A stretch of DNA of 64,000 bases from Leptodontidium sp. MPI-SDFR-AT-0119 (taxonomy: Eukaryota; Ascomycota; Leotiomycetes; Helotiales; Leptodontidiaceae): assembly GCA_020726505.1 (NCBI GenBank), contig JAHLEZ010000014.1, positions 496,001 to 560,000 on the forward strand, read 5' to 3'. The position numbers were made by a program, and so were the translations under genes. The notes below the pieces were generated by a model. The model worked only from the letters and a program-made list of their open reading frames with translations. It did not search any database and was not told the DNA's origin. Every line of letters begins with the position of its first letter. Within the stretch, counting starts at the first letter, position 1. Below, in pieces: positions 53,878 to 64,000 of the stretch.

Positions 53878-56482
53878 TGGTCTGGTCTGCATGACGAATT
53901 GCAAAATGGGTTGGCGTTTTTGGGTTATCTTAGGGATGGATTGAATGGATGGATGGATGGCAAAGCGTATACCCTTGCATGGTCTGGAGTTTGTGGGTTA
54001 CATATTCGCAGATATAATTTAGGAATGGATTGTGACATTTTGATCTTTTGATCTTTGCGTACGGGGTTCGCAGTTCTCGTGTTGTGGTTATGGGGATGAT
54101 GCTGTGCGCGTTGGTATGTGGTGTTGTGGTCTACCTTCGAAACAAGTCAGGGGAGACACGGCATGTACTCCCATGTGTACTGCAGAAGTCTGCTATACAA
54201 CTTACAGTACTGGTATGACCTGTCATTCTGCAGTGAGGTAATGCCTTTTCGTTCCGATATGCAGTACTGTCATGTGATGCCACGAGCTTCAGTTCAGTTC
54301 AGCTCAACTCAAACTAGGATTTGACTTCCTCCATGCACGGGTAGTAAGTAAGTAAGCCAGCTCTCAACGCATCTGCTATCCCGGAAATACTTCCTAGCAT
54401 GTGAATATTCCCAAACAGGACCTACCAGCTACCTTACTACAAAATTATCACTTTCCCAGTTATATCCAACCACCACTTCGAACTTTCTCCAATTTTCAAA
54501 CCGACCAGTCGCCATATCTTCTAGTCAAGAAGGCATACAACAACTCCAACTGGTTAAAGGACAAATAGTTGAAACCATGTCTTTCCTCTTTTACTCACTT
54601 ACTACTCCCTCACCAGTCACTCACTCACTACCCCCAACTAATAATAACCTCGTCGAGCTGTTTCATTTCCACACTTCCCTACCTTTTCTTGGGAACCTTA
54701 CGAAGTACTCTAGCTAGGTAGGTACGAATGCAGATGCATGTCAAGCTGACCATCAAGACCAGCCGTTTCGAAATCTCTCTCTCCAGTACGCTCACGTCCA
54801 ATGGGATATCAGGCTGATGGTTTCACTGATGCTGAGGCTGGGATGGCGAATTTCGGGGTGTGGCCAATAGGAGGGGTAGAGGGGAGGAAGGGACGGCTGG
54901 CGAGGCTGAATTGATGGATGGAAGGGAGTGGTTGCATGTGATGATACGGTACTAAAGTATTGTTGAGGTGAGATGGGGTCTTACATTTTTTTTCTTCTTG
55001 TTTTTTTTGTCAGGAACGAGATGAGATGAGATGAGATTGGGAGGGGGGACTTCTGTTTTCGAGTCAGCGAGTGCTGGGTTGGGTTAGCTGGAAATGCTTA
55101 AAGAGATTAGGATGAGTCTATGGTTGGTTGGCCCTAAGCTGGGAATACTGTAATGGAACGTGAAGAGTAAGGTACGTAACGTACCTCCTTAGGTCTGGTG
55201 TATCATGTCAATTTACAGCCCGAGGAAGATTCCATTAACTTGAAGATAAATGTTAATGGTTGGATAATGACATGCGCATTGTATTATGCCATACAAGGCT
55301 TCACTTGACTCGGCGGTAGAACCTTAATATGGACACCGACTAGGTAGTGGTTAGTTTACCTCCAGTCCTTCGTAAAGTTTTAAGAAAAGTATCTAAAGAT
55401 CACCCTCGTTTCCTTCCCCCTCCTTGTAAAACAAGCGAAATATTGAAGCTTCATCTGGATAAGGTAAGGTGGGCAAACATGACAGGGCAAGGGTGGGAAA
55501 ATCAAGGGAGAATCTCCAACGATCATCCATCATCCATCATCCATCCAGCACGCGATACAGTAAGGACGGAAGAGAAGACGGGGATAATTGCCAAGACCTC
55601 ACGTCACATCGCATCGGCGCTGCAGGGCAACCCATGCCTTCTTTGTCTTTCTTGCCTTGTCTTCTAGTCGGTCTTGCTTTTTGACATCCCTCCCACCTTG
55701 GATTTGGATACCTGCTTTTGCTTTTGCTTCTGCTACTGCTGCACGCCAACTTCCAGGTCTGGGGCATAATATCCAACCACGGATACAGATACAGATACAG
55801 TAGGGACTGCCAGGTCAGATATATTCCCGAATACCTGGCAGATTACCTGCCGTACAGTACCTCCTGCCTCCAACCACTCACTCCCTCTCCTCTGCTCTGC
55901 TCTGCTCTCCTCGCCTCTCCCCTCCCCTCCCCTCCCTCCACCAACGGCTGGCTGTTCTGACTCTTCCGAATGGAGGGATGCTGGCATGACAGCTGCAGGT
56001 CGGCTGCAGAATACCAGCATACCACATCCACCACGGCTTGATTACCTTACTCTTGCAGACCTCCAGTCCAATCCAGTCCATTCCCTCCATCCACCATCCA
56101 GTTAAGGTCCCATTTAAAGACTACAATTACTGGGCATGCCATGCCTACCACACCATACGGAACTGCACTCCAATGCAGCGCAGGGCAGCGCAGCATATCG
56201 GGAGCACCCCAGCCTGCCTTGTCTGGTCTGGCTGGCCTTGCTTTACTTTGCCCTGCATTGCCTTGTTTGCTCTCTTACTATTCCTCTTCTTCGTCCTCTG
56301 TCTCCTCTTCTTTCCTTTCTTTTGCTTCCCTACGTATCTCTCTGTCTCTTCTCTCTGTTTGAGTCTGTGTGTGTGGGTGTGTACCTGTCCCTCTAGCTAT
56401 TCGCTGCATACCCAATTACCTAGCACCTACCTAATGCCACCAACATCTTTTCCTTCACCTCATCTGACCTCCCTCCTGCATC
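53878..56482. other. Long low-complexity intergenic region/leader
   Basis: No gene seen in 2.6 kb. Contains (GGAT)n near 53937-53962, (GATGA)n at about 55018-55037, a GGTAGGTA tract near 54718, (CTCTG)n and CCCCTCCCCTCC blocks at 55896-55940 and pyrimidine-rich DNA up to the next start codon. Typical of a long promoter and 5' UTR of a regulated fungal gene. Confidence 0.5.
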
Positions 56483-59400
56483 ATGCCGAGCTTCTCTTTC
56501 TTGAAGAGTTCAAAAGAAGATACACGGTCACGGCAACTGGCTGCTCCCCATGACAGCGGTGTACAGCTCAACAATGACAGCTCGGAGAAGGTGCAACGGA
56601 GGCAATCCAAGCGCGACTACTTCCGCAGCCTCCTCAAGATTTCCAGCCGTTCCTCAGAATCCAGAGCCAATCGACGGAAGAGCAGTCAATTCGCAGTACG
56701 TGGCAGACCAGCGTTGGGGCAATCCAGTTCTGGGAACATACGAGCAATTTGCTGACATTCGACTGCAAAGGTCCCAACAACTCAACAGCCTCCATCTCCT
56801 TCGAAATCTCCAGATCCTCCAATCTCGCCCATGAATAAACCATTGCCGCCTCCTCCTCCTGCGAGCACACAAGTAGACCCTCCCCCGAAAGCACCGGTCA
56901 AATTGGAGCGAATAATCTCTCCAATTGATATGCCCGATCTATACAAGATCTTCTCTGGAGCACCGCAATTCTTCGCACGCGCTGAGGGGCATAATACAGG
57001 AGCTCCACACCCGTCCGTTGCGTTCCCGTGGGACGATGAGTTGAATATAAGGGACTTGACGGACCATTGGAAAATCCATGATGAGGCGTGGGGTTGCGTT
57101 ACGGCCTGGCCGCATATAACGGTGCAGGCTAGCAGGAATCCAGTGGCTGCGGAGGAACACCATGAGAGACAAAGAGCGCATTTCCTACCCCGGTGTCGAG
57201 AGCGGCCGAATATGCTCAGCATGCAGGGATTGGAGAGGGGAACCATGGGATACCAAGCAGCGCTAGAAATGGGAGTCGCGGATGCATTGGAAGTACCAGA
57301 TGAAAATGCAGATTCGAGCCCGGAGTATATTTCTGAACAGCGCAGGATATTCCTCCATGGCAAAGATGGGTTGAGACCAGTTACGGATTCAGTACTTGTT
57401 GAGCAGCTGCTGGATATTAGCGAGGTTTACCACGAGGATCCTCAGAAAAATCGGAGGCAGAGTGTGGAGTTGTATACCCTACTGTTCACAAAGATCCTGT
57501 TCCCACCCTCGAGGGTTACAGAGCATGATGATCCGTACAGTCTGAAGGTGCAAATTGAGTCCCTGATCGAGGTACTTGCTGCTCCAACTGTGTGGGTTGA
57601 TTTTAGTCTGGTTGAATGGCGGATCAGGCTTGGTCAGATACTTTGGGGAGCTTCACCAGATCCCGACCCGGATGTCGAAGTCTCTGTCAATAATGAATCA
57701 GTTCGAGATCCTGGTACCGAGAGGTATTGGCTTCTTGTACAGATCTTGCTCTCATGCGAACTTCTGGTTCGACTAGATGCCATGTCTATGTATATGGATC
57801 AAGGTGTGATAGGTGCGACACCAGTCGAGATCCATCGATTTGAGAAAATGGCAACTCCAAGCGTGAAATGGTCTCTGATTCTCGCTCGTGCTTGGTTGGA
57901 GAATATCCGTTTGGAGCCACCAAGTTCAGAAGCTGTGAAAGAGAAAAAGCCTTCTGGATGGTTCTCAAGTTCGAGTGCGTCAGCGAACGCGGAAGCTGTT
58001 GCGACTGATGGCCTTCAGGCTTTGAAATTCCATGGTAGACATCAGACTCGGCAACTTTCTGGACTTTTACATTTTGCTCGGAACATCCAATGGCCAGATA
58101 TGGATTCCTTGTCATCAAAAATATCCTCGAATGGAATCACCATCTCGGATAGTGTCCAGAATTCTCCAACCGGAACTCCACATTCAATGTCTACACAACG
58201 CTCCTCGTCGTATTTCGCTAGACGACCTGTAATGAAACGAGCGATGTCGTTGCACAAACATGTCTCTACCATTATTCACCCGGCCGGGTGGCTCTCGAAC
58301 TCCTACATAAGCGGGTTGATATTGCCTGGTGAAGGACTAGGTCACTTTCTTATGTCGACATTGTTAGAAAACGATCAAGATGCGGTATCTCGTTTAGGCG
58401 ATCAGGCGAATCTCTACGGTGGGTTCATTTATCGGGGCAAAAGTTTCTGGAGTTCAGCGTGCATTATTGGGCGTGTTTTGGCGGCTAGAAAAGGCGCTTC
58501 GGAGTGTATGGGTTGGATTTATTCAGACGTTGTTCCGAGAGGGGCGAGGGAGGGTTGGGTAGATGTTGATGTTGAGCCTGAGGAGCCCATAGGTATTTGC
58601 ACCACTTCCAGCCTTGTGATCGCCAGAACTGACCTTCAAGACTCATCTCAAAAGTCGACCAAGCCGAGGCTATGGCAGAAGCAAGCGGTTGAGCATGACG
58701 GCCATCTCATAGGCGGAGCGGACTTCTCTTCTGTCCTACCAGGCGATTTCATTCTCCCCTCAGACGAAGCCAGTCAAGTCGCCATATCAGTAAAATTTGA
58801 CTCATTAGACCTCTTCGCAGCAGCAGAATCAGGCCATGAGACACCAACTGAAGATAACCAGACGCCGCACTCAGATCTCAGTCTCGCTCCAACGATCAAG
58901 ACATACTCCGCTATGATGCGATTCACCGTCGTATCAGCTGGGGAGGAGAAGAAAGAGGTCAATGTCGCGTTAAACCACGATATACATTTCGTTACTGCAC
59001 ATCCGTGTGTACCGTCTCCGTATATCGATATCTTGAAAGCGGCTATGAGTCCTGCATTTACGCCGACTCCGAGTTTGAGGTCGGGGGTTCATGACAGCTT
59101 TAAAGGTATGTTCGATGGCTTCTTTTCCCTGGTGTCTTGTCTAAATGGGAGTGGTGTAATTGACTTTATGTTTTAGGACATCCCCTTCATAAGGGCTTCA
59201 CATACACCAGAATCCCTCTCTCTACCCTCATGACCACACCCATCTCAGCATCTTTCAATACCCTTCTCTCCCCACCCACCCCATCAAACGCCAATTCCCC
59301 AATTCCCTCACCAACCCACTCCTCAACACACACCACATCCTCCACGATCCCCAAAGTTCTCATCATAGACTGCACCGACGAATCAATGTCCTTCTTCCCA

Positions 59401-59640
59401 GTCGCACACCGTCCTTCCGCAACACCATCTTCCAGCCCACAGGAGTCTAGTCCCCAGAGTTCCATGAGAGGTAAGAAATCTCACCATGAGTATGGAAGTG
59501 ATCTGGAGATGCTGGGACGTGCGCTCTGTGCTGAGAGGGGGTGGAATGCGGTCGTCTCGAGGAGAGGGAGGGGTTGTCTTGCTTGTGCGGTTAGGGAGGT
59601 GGGTGCGTTGGGGTGGAGGGTGATTTTGAGGGTTGCTTGA
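56483..59640 (+). CDS. Large conserved-looking fungal protein, function unknown
   Basis: Exons 56483-56695, 56771-59105 and 59177-59640 give 1003 residues. Introns of 75 and 71 bases are in frame. A Ser/Arg-rich start (SKRDYFRSLLKISSRSS) and a proline-rich linker (PMNKPLPPPPPAS) precede a large region with APQFFARAEGHNTGAPHP, FPWDDELNIRDLTDHWKIHD and ITVQASRN. A middle part reads LLVQILLSCELLVRLDAM and HHPAGWLSNSYISGLILPGE-like text. The C-terminus holds KVLIIDCTDESMSFFPVAHR and a last domain MLGRALCAERGWNAVVSRRG, ending GWRVILRVA. It looks like a coherent, single protein, but I cannot name the family. No signal peptide or TM segment. Confidence 0.75.
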
Positions 59641-61264
59641 GTTGGAGGGTTGAGATGAGGGAGAAGGAGAAGAGAGAGGAGAGAGGGGTTTGGATGCGGG
59701 TATGAATTGGATAGGAGAGGGGTTTTTTGTAATAAAAAAAAGGCAAGGGGGCTTGTATTTATTGGATTTTGGTTTTTGATACCCTGCGGTTATGGATACA
59801 TGGACGTATTGAAATGCAGCGCGGCGTAACGTGGGAATTGAGTGGAACATTGGATGGATGGATTGATGGATAGGCGATGAATAACTGGATAATCCTTAAT
59901 ATCACATATAATGTGCAAATATGACAACCTGGCTGTGAGTGTGACGTGGGATTGGGTTTAATGGGAGGTAAGTAAGACTCACATACGAAGGTATGCTGAA
60001 TAAGACTGAGTTGCTACTTCGATTACGGAGTGCGGAGTATTGGGTGAAGTGATTATATTATCCCTCGGTGTATTGTAGCTGCGCAGGAATTTTTTAATTT
60101 GTTTTTAAAGATTAGAGATTGATGTTATGTTTATAATTACTTAAATCCTTGATCCTTAATTTTTTTTTGGGGGGGGGGGGGGGGGGGGGTATTAAGCAGT
60201 TAGCCCGAGATGTACTGTACGTGGACTGAACAGATAGGAGATTATTGGAGACTTTAAAAAAGGGGAATGTAGGTAGGTCTGAGTGTTGAATCCGGGAGGT
60301 TAGAGCAAAGAATGAACGTACTTGGGATGGGGGAATTCCATGGGGTTAAGAAGGTGAGGTTGGTTGGGGCTTGTGTTGTGGTATGAGGTAGGAGGGAAAG
60401 AGCAAGAGAATTGAAGGAGAAAGAGAAACAGAATTGAACGAACAGAATTGAAATATTGTATGTTGAACCAGGGGGAGCTTGGATAGGACTGAGTAATACT
60501 GGACTGGAATTTGGAGAGATGGGATACGATACGGTGTTGGTTGTTGCTTGTTAGGTTCCTGATTTGGGCAAAATGGATTTCGTATTCAGGTCTGGAAGGG
60601 AAGAAGGCATTGGTCTTGCGCCCACTTTGGGCTGAAATGTTGGAATCGGTAAGTTGGTTTCGAGTCCCGGCCGCTGGGGTGTTGTGGGTTGTGCTGTGTT
60701 GTGGTGTGGTCTACTCAGGGTTATCTCTGGAGTCTGGACTAGGGAGAGGATTTGAGATTAGATGGGACGAGGTGAGGGGAGGTGGGAGGGAATTGAATAG
60801 GATGGGCAGGAATAGTTCTGGAATATCGGTTCGGAAGGTTGAAGTCCAGAGGCCATGCACTTTTTTGAAATACGAGGTTCTTTTTTCGTTCCACAAGAAT
60901 GGATCGGCTATTAGGAAATTAGTAAATACCACTTTACGTTTTTCTCTCTCACTGATTTCCTATTTTTGTGTTTGATATGCGAGTAATTTTCTTTGAGTGT
61001 GTGAATATACTTCAGATGAAGAGAGTTAGAGATCGGGCGAATGGTAGACAGCAAGTACTGCGGCCAAGACTGTAGTTGGGAGTAATAATTCGAGGGTGCA
61101 ATTCGCCCTCGTACGATTGATCTAGCTCGTCGTCAAAGACTCAAAGTATCTTTGCATGACATGGCATCTAGCACACGAAGGATTATGGGATCCAAACAAT
61201 CGCTTATAAAATTACTCCGATGCACTGTTTCGACCTCATGGTCTCTGCTATTGAGCAAGCTGCC
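59641..61264. other. intergenic with T9-G21 homopolymer
   Basis: Plus frame 60511-60975 has no coding character. The homopolymer is listed separately. No gene seen. Confidence 0.5.
60160..60189. repeat. Homopolymer tract T9 then G21
   Basis: Nine T (60160-60168) are followed directly by 21 G (60169-60189). The length is doubtful, as such runs are error-prone in sequencing. Confidence 0.95.
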
Positions 61265-62538
61265 TCAATCAACATGTACCTTCTCCTCCTTGCTCACTTG
61301 ACCCGAGCCCTTCAAAACAAGCTGCAAGATCACAAAGGTCTGCATCACGGACCCGAAACAGGCCAGGAGTGCACTCAGAGCAGGCCCGTAGAAGAGATAG
61401 GCAGGAACAGTACTTATTCCTAAGAGGATGCTAGATGTGCTGAGAGTCCAAGTCCAAGTACTCTGCTCTCTTGGTGAACTCAAGGCTGGCGCGAGTAGTG
61501 TGAAAAGACCAAGGGTTTGCATGAGAAATTGCTGGACGATACTGAGGAAGTCGGGATGTTGGGGCGAGCCGGGGCCAAGTGGAGATGATTTGATTGTATT
61601 AGTGAAGGAGAGGAGTTGGAGGATGGTGCAGACGAGAGAGACGATACAGACTAGTCCCGTGATGGTGCTTGGCTTCTGGGATGGTTGAGTCAGAATGTGT
61701 TCTCTGGGGTGGTGTATGTCACTGTAGAGGCGGATCTTACTGTAATAAGAATATTTCCTGGGATTTCCGCTGGAGTTGCATCTTTCACCGGAAAGCGTAT
61801 GAACTTTACGTTTCTGTTTGCTCGTCAGTCGACAAGTGCTCCATTTTCAAGCCTGGAGCAATTTGTCCCGATTAACTCACCGGTTACTCGTTGTATCTTC
61901 TTGCCTCCAGAGTTTGGTGGAATATTGGCCTTGCAAGGTCGTCTCAGCCGTGTCGAGAAAGCTGTATATGATATCGGCTTTCATTGACAGTCGATAGACG
62001 ACGACCGGAAGGAGTGAGCACTTTTGCTGGACTTCCTCCAACATATGAGCCAGACCCAGCGCAAATTCAAATGCTTTGACCATCCCTTGAGCTTGCGCGG
62101 AGCTTGTTGATCCACCTGTGCTCTCCAACAAGTGCAGTAAAATATCGAATGCCATCTTCCAATATTTCTGTCCTGAGTTGTCCTTCAAGTAGGACCACAG
62201 CTCACCATCCGTGTGCTCGTGTACTCGCGATGTAAACTCAGAGATAGCTTCCTCCGGGGTCTTCTTGTTTGCATCGAGTGTTTCAAGAACCAGCTTATCA
62301 ACGTCCTCAAGAACTCGAGCGAGTGATCGAATATCATCCGAAGTCGTGGTTGAGAAACCCGGAAGCGGTGGAAGCAGATGGCCTGCCTTCTTGGACGCTA
62401 GTTATAGCAAAAGAAAAAAAAAGTCAGAACAATATCCCTCCGACATTGTGTCCCAACGCCGTCAAGCGAGGTATCTTGATTTGAAAACTCACAAGTCCAT
62501 CCGATCAATGGCCACTTCTGGCTTCGCAGGCCAACCAT
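61265..62538 (-). CDS. Hypothetical helical protein with C-terminal membrane segments
   Basis: Exons 62538-62493, 62397-61881, 61813-61741 and 61675-61265 give 348 residues. Three introns of 95, 67 and 65 bases all keep frame. The soluble part (about 16-210) is helical (DDIRSLARVLEDVDKLVLET, KYWKMAFDILLHLLE, KAFEFALGLAHMLEEVQQK). The C-terminal third has three hydrophobic segments: TGLVCIVSLVCTILQLLSF, then GLFTLLAPAL, and SILLGISTVPAYLFYGPALS-type text up to the tail. No family recognised. The coherence across four exons argues for a real gene. Confidence 0.65.
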
Positions 62539-64000
62539 AATTATCTATCGAATCTCGAGAGACGACTGTCCTGTGTGGACTGGATTGCAAGTGATATGTC
62601 CTTAAACTTGAACTTGTTCTTGCACTTGATTCAAAGAAGTTAAGAGGGGGGTGCTCTCTCTTTTAGGCCTCCACAGCGAGGCTGAACAAGGCTCCCGATG
62701 TGTCAGGCTTTCAGCTTCATATGAGGAAGCCCACACCTGCTAACGAGCTGCTTCAAGGCAGGACAACACAACACAACACAACACAGCCCCGGGCAAGCAA
62801 GGAAATAAAAGAAATTTTTTCATAACCAAACGGTTGCTTAGATACGATTTTTCGTAACAATGGGCAAGAAAGTAGCAGAACACACTCAGCAGAAAATAAG
62901 ACAAAACATGCAAATCCGTATTTGCAGGTTTCAGTCAAAGTGACAGATCACATGAGAACTTCAACTCACAGCACTGCTATGAAAGCACATTAAAACCCAG
63001 TGATTCCCATAAGCGAAATAAAGTCGGTCTAAATGTGAGGAAATGAAGCTTCAGGTGAGGTTTGACAGGGGTCGACTTAGCCCGTACGTTTGTTGACTTT
63101 GAACTCTCAAAATCTCGCTTCGCCCTTCTTCCCCTTTCAACATCAGCTCCCAGGTCTATCTATGCACAGGATAATGCAAAAACCGACTGCTGCTGCAGTC
63201 TCTTCTAGATGCATTTGAGGTAACGTAAGGAGTCATCGACGCTACCTTCCGATGGTGGAATAAATTGAGCCCAGCAGCACTGCAAGAGCGTGACAAACGG
63301 ACATTGAGCCTCCTGCGTATTGCGTATTACCCGAGTACTGATGCTGATATTCAGATATACATTAGCTGAGGGGCCTTGCTCCACACTGCATTATACTTCG
63401 CCGTTAAATTTTCAACCATCCCTAGGTCCTTGTTAGACATCTAGCGCGATCATACGGGTCAATTAATCACAGGTCAAGTTCCCTAGTCTTGTTTTTGTAT
63501 CTCTACTAATCCAACTAATCTAGCCTTTCGAAATGTGCGAAAATAAACGTTTATACCCCAGGTATAGCGAATCTACTATTTTATTCCCAGATAAGCTCAT
63601 TGAGTTGTTGCCGTTTTCTAAAAGTGTAGAAATTGCACCGCAAGTCTTAAACCCACTTATTTCATGTAACCCCTTAACTGCTACATACAGGTCTTTTCAG
63701 GGTGCTTCGCTGAAGGGAGGCGCTATGGTTGCCCAAATTACAGGGCATGCACGCTAAGAGCGCGAATTCTTCGCTTAATCAGGCTCTCGCTGCAGGGTCT
63801 TACAGGCTCTGCGCGGACCTGTTTTGAATGGCAGCTGGTGGCAGTTAAGGGGATAGAGCGTCTCTCCATCATGCCAGCTCATGCCAGGTCCAATCTCGTG
63901 GACAGTAAGTATATGTCTGATTCAATCCAAATACAGTGACTAGATCATTCAATTCATCTATCAATAAACAAAAATAACTCAGGGGGAAAGAATAACAACA
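62539..64000. other. intergenic, no gene called
   Basis: An ACAAC pentamer run lies at 62762-62785. A 74-codon plus frame at 63533-63757 has no family signs. The rest shows nothing I can support. Confidence 0.5.

Noticed and set aside
54718..55040. Possible CRISPR or satellite array
   Set aside because: Only short microsatellite runs with no regular spacers. CRISPR is not expected in a fungal nuclear genome.
60511..60975. 154-codon plus frame
   Set aside because: Low-complexity G/T-rich DNA, no motif and no splice support.

Overview
This window looks like nuclear DNA of a filamentous ascomycete (Pezizomycotina; a leotiomycete-like genome is my guess, not shown). Genes carry short introns of 45-75 bases with GT-AG ends and CTAAC/CTGAC-type branch sites. 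Genes sit on both strands without operons. Several are recognisable fungal types: Zn2Cys6 regulator, NACHT and caspase-like NLR genes, Sls1, Nse3, Ipi1, CREG-like. All exon models were built by hand from splice signals, reading frame and family similarity.

Left end (1-5.2 kb): a DUF1772 membrane protein, a short-chain dehydrogenase with a GC-AG intron and an in-frame TGA, and a Zn2Cys6 regulator.

The most interesting block is 2.8-12.0 kb. A MurQ-type N-acetylmuramic acid 6-phosphate etherase fused to a BadF/MurK-type amino-sugar kinase is divergently paired with an UNC-93/Ngt1-like transporter. A secreted S12 (beta-lactamase-fold) hydrolase resembling the bacterial muropeptide amidase AmiE follows, and the Zn2Cys6 regulator lies on the other side. 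Together they read as a candidate fungal pathway for salvage of bacterial peptidoglycan sugars: trim outside, import, phosphorylate, remove lactate.

12-19.2 kb is gene-poor and decayed: a broken Est1-type gene, a small one-TM gene, degenerate tandem repeats and a 269-bp element with 30-bp terminal inverted repeats inside a direct repeat. 19.2-26.2 kb is housekeeping: SLS1 (mitochondrial expression), NSE3 (SMC5/6), SF3b subunit 5 and a MYND-like zinc protein.

26.6-40.1 kb is an NLR-like region. A caspase-like gene (in-frame TAG) and its C-terminal half sit beside a NACHT gene whose conserved Trp just before the P-loop is TAG. Between them lie a flavin amine oxidase and a Hol1-like MFS transporter, plausibly a polyamine uptake/oxidation pair.

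40-47 kb holds poorly defined exons, ribosomal protein eS30 and a CREG-like secreted protein. 47.9-53.9 kb holds a DUF262/ParB-like gene, IPI1 and a roadblock/LC7 gene. A long low-complexity leader precedes a 1003-residue unknown protein (56.5-59.6 kb), and a helical membrane protein lies at 61.3-62.5 kb. The rest is intergenic, with microsatellites and a 21-base G run.
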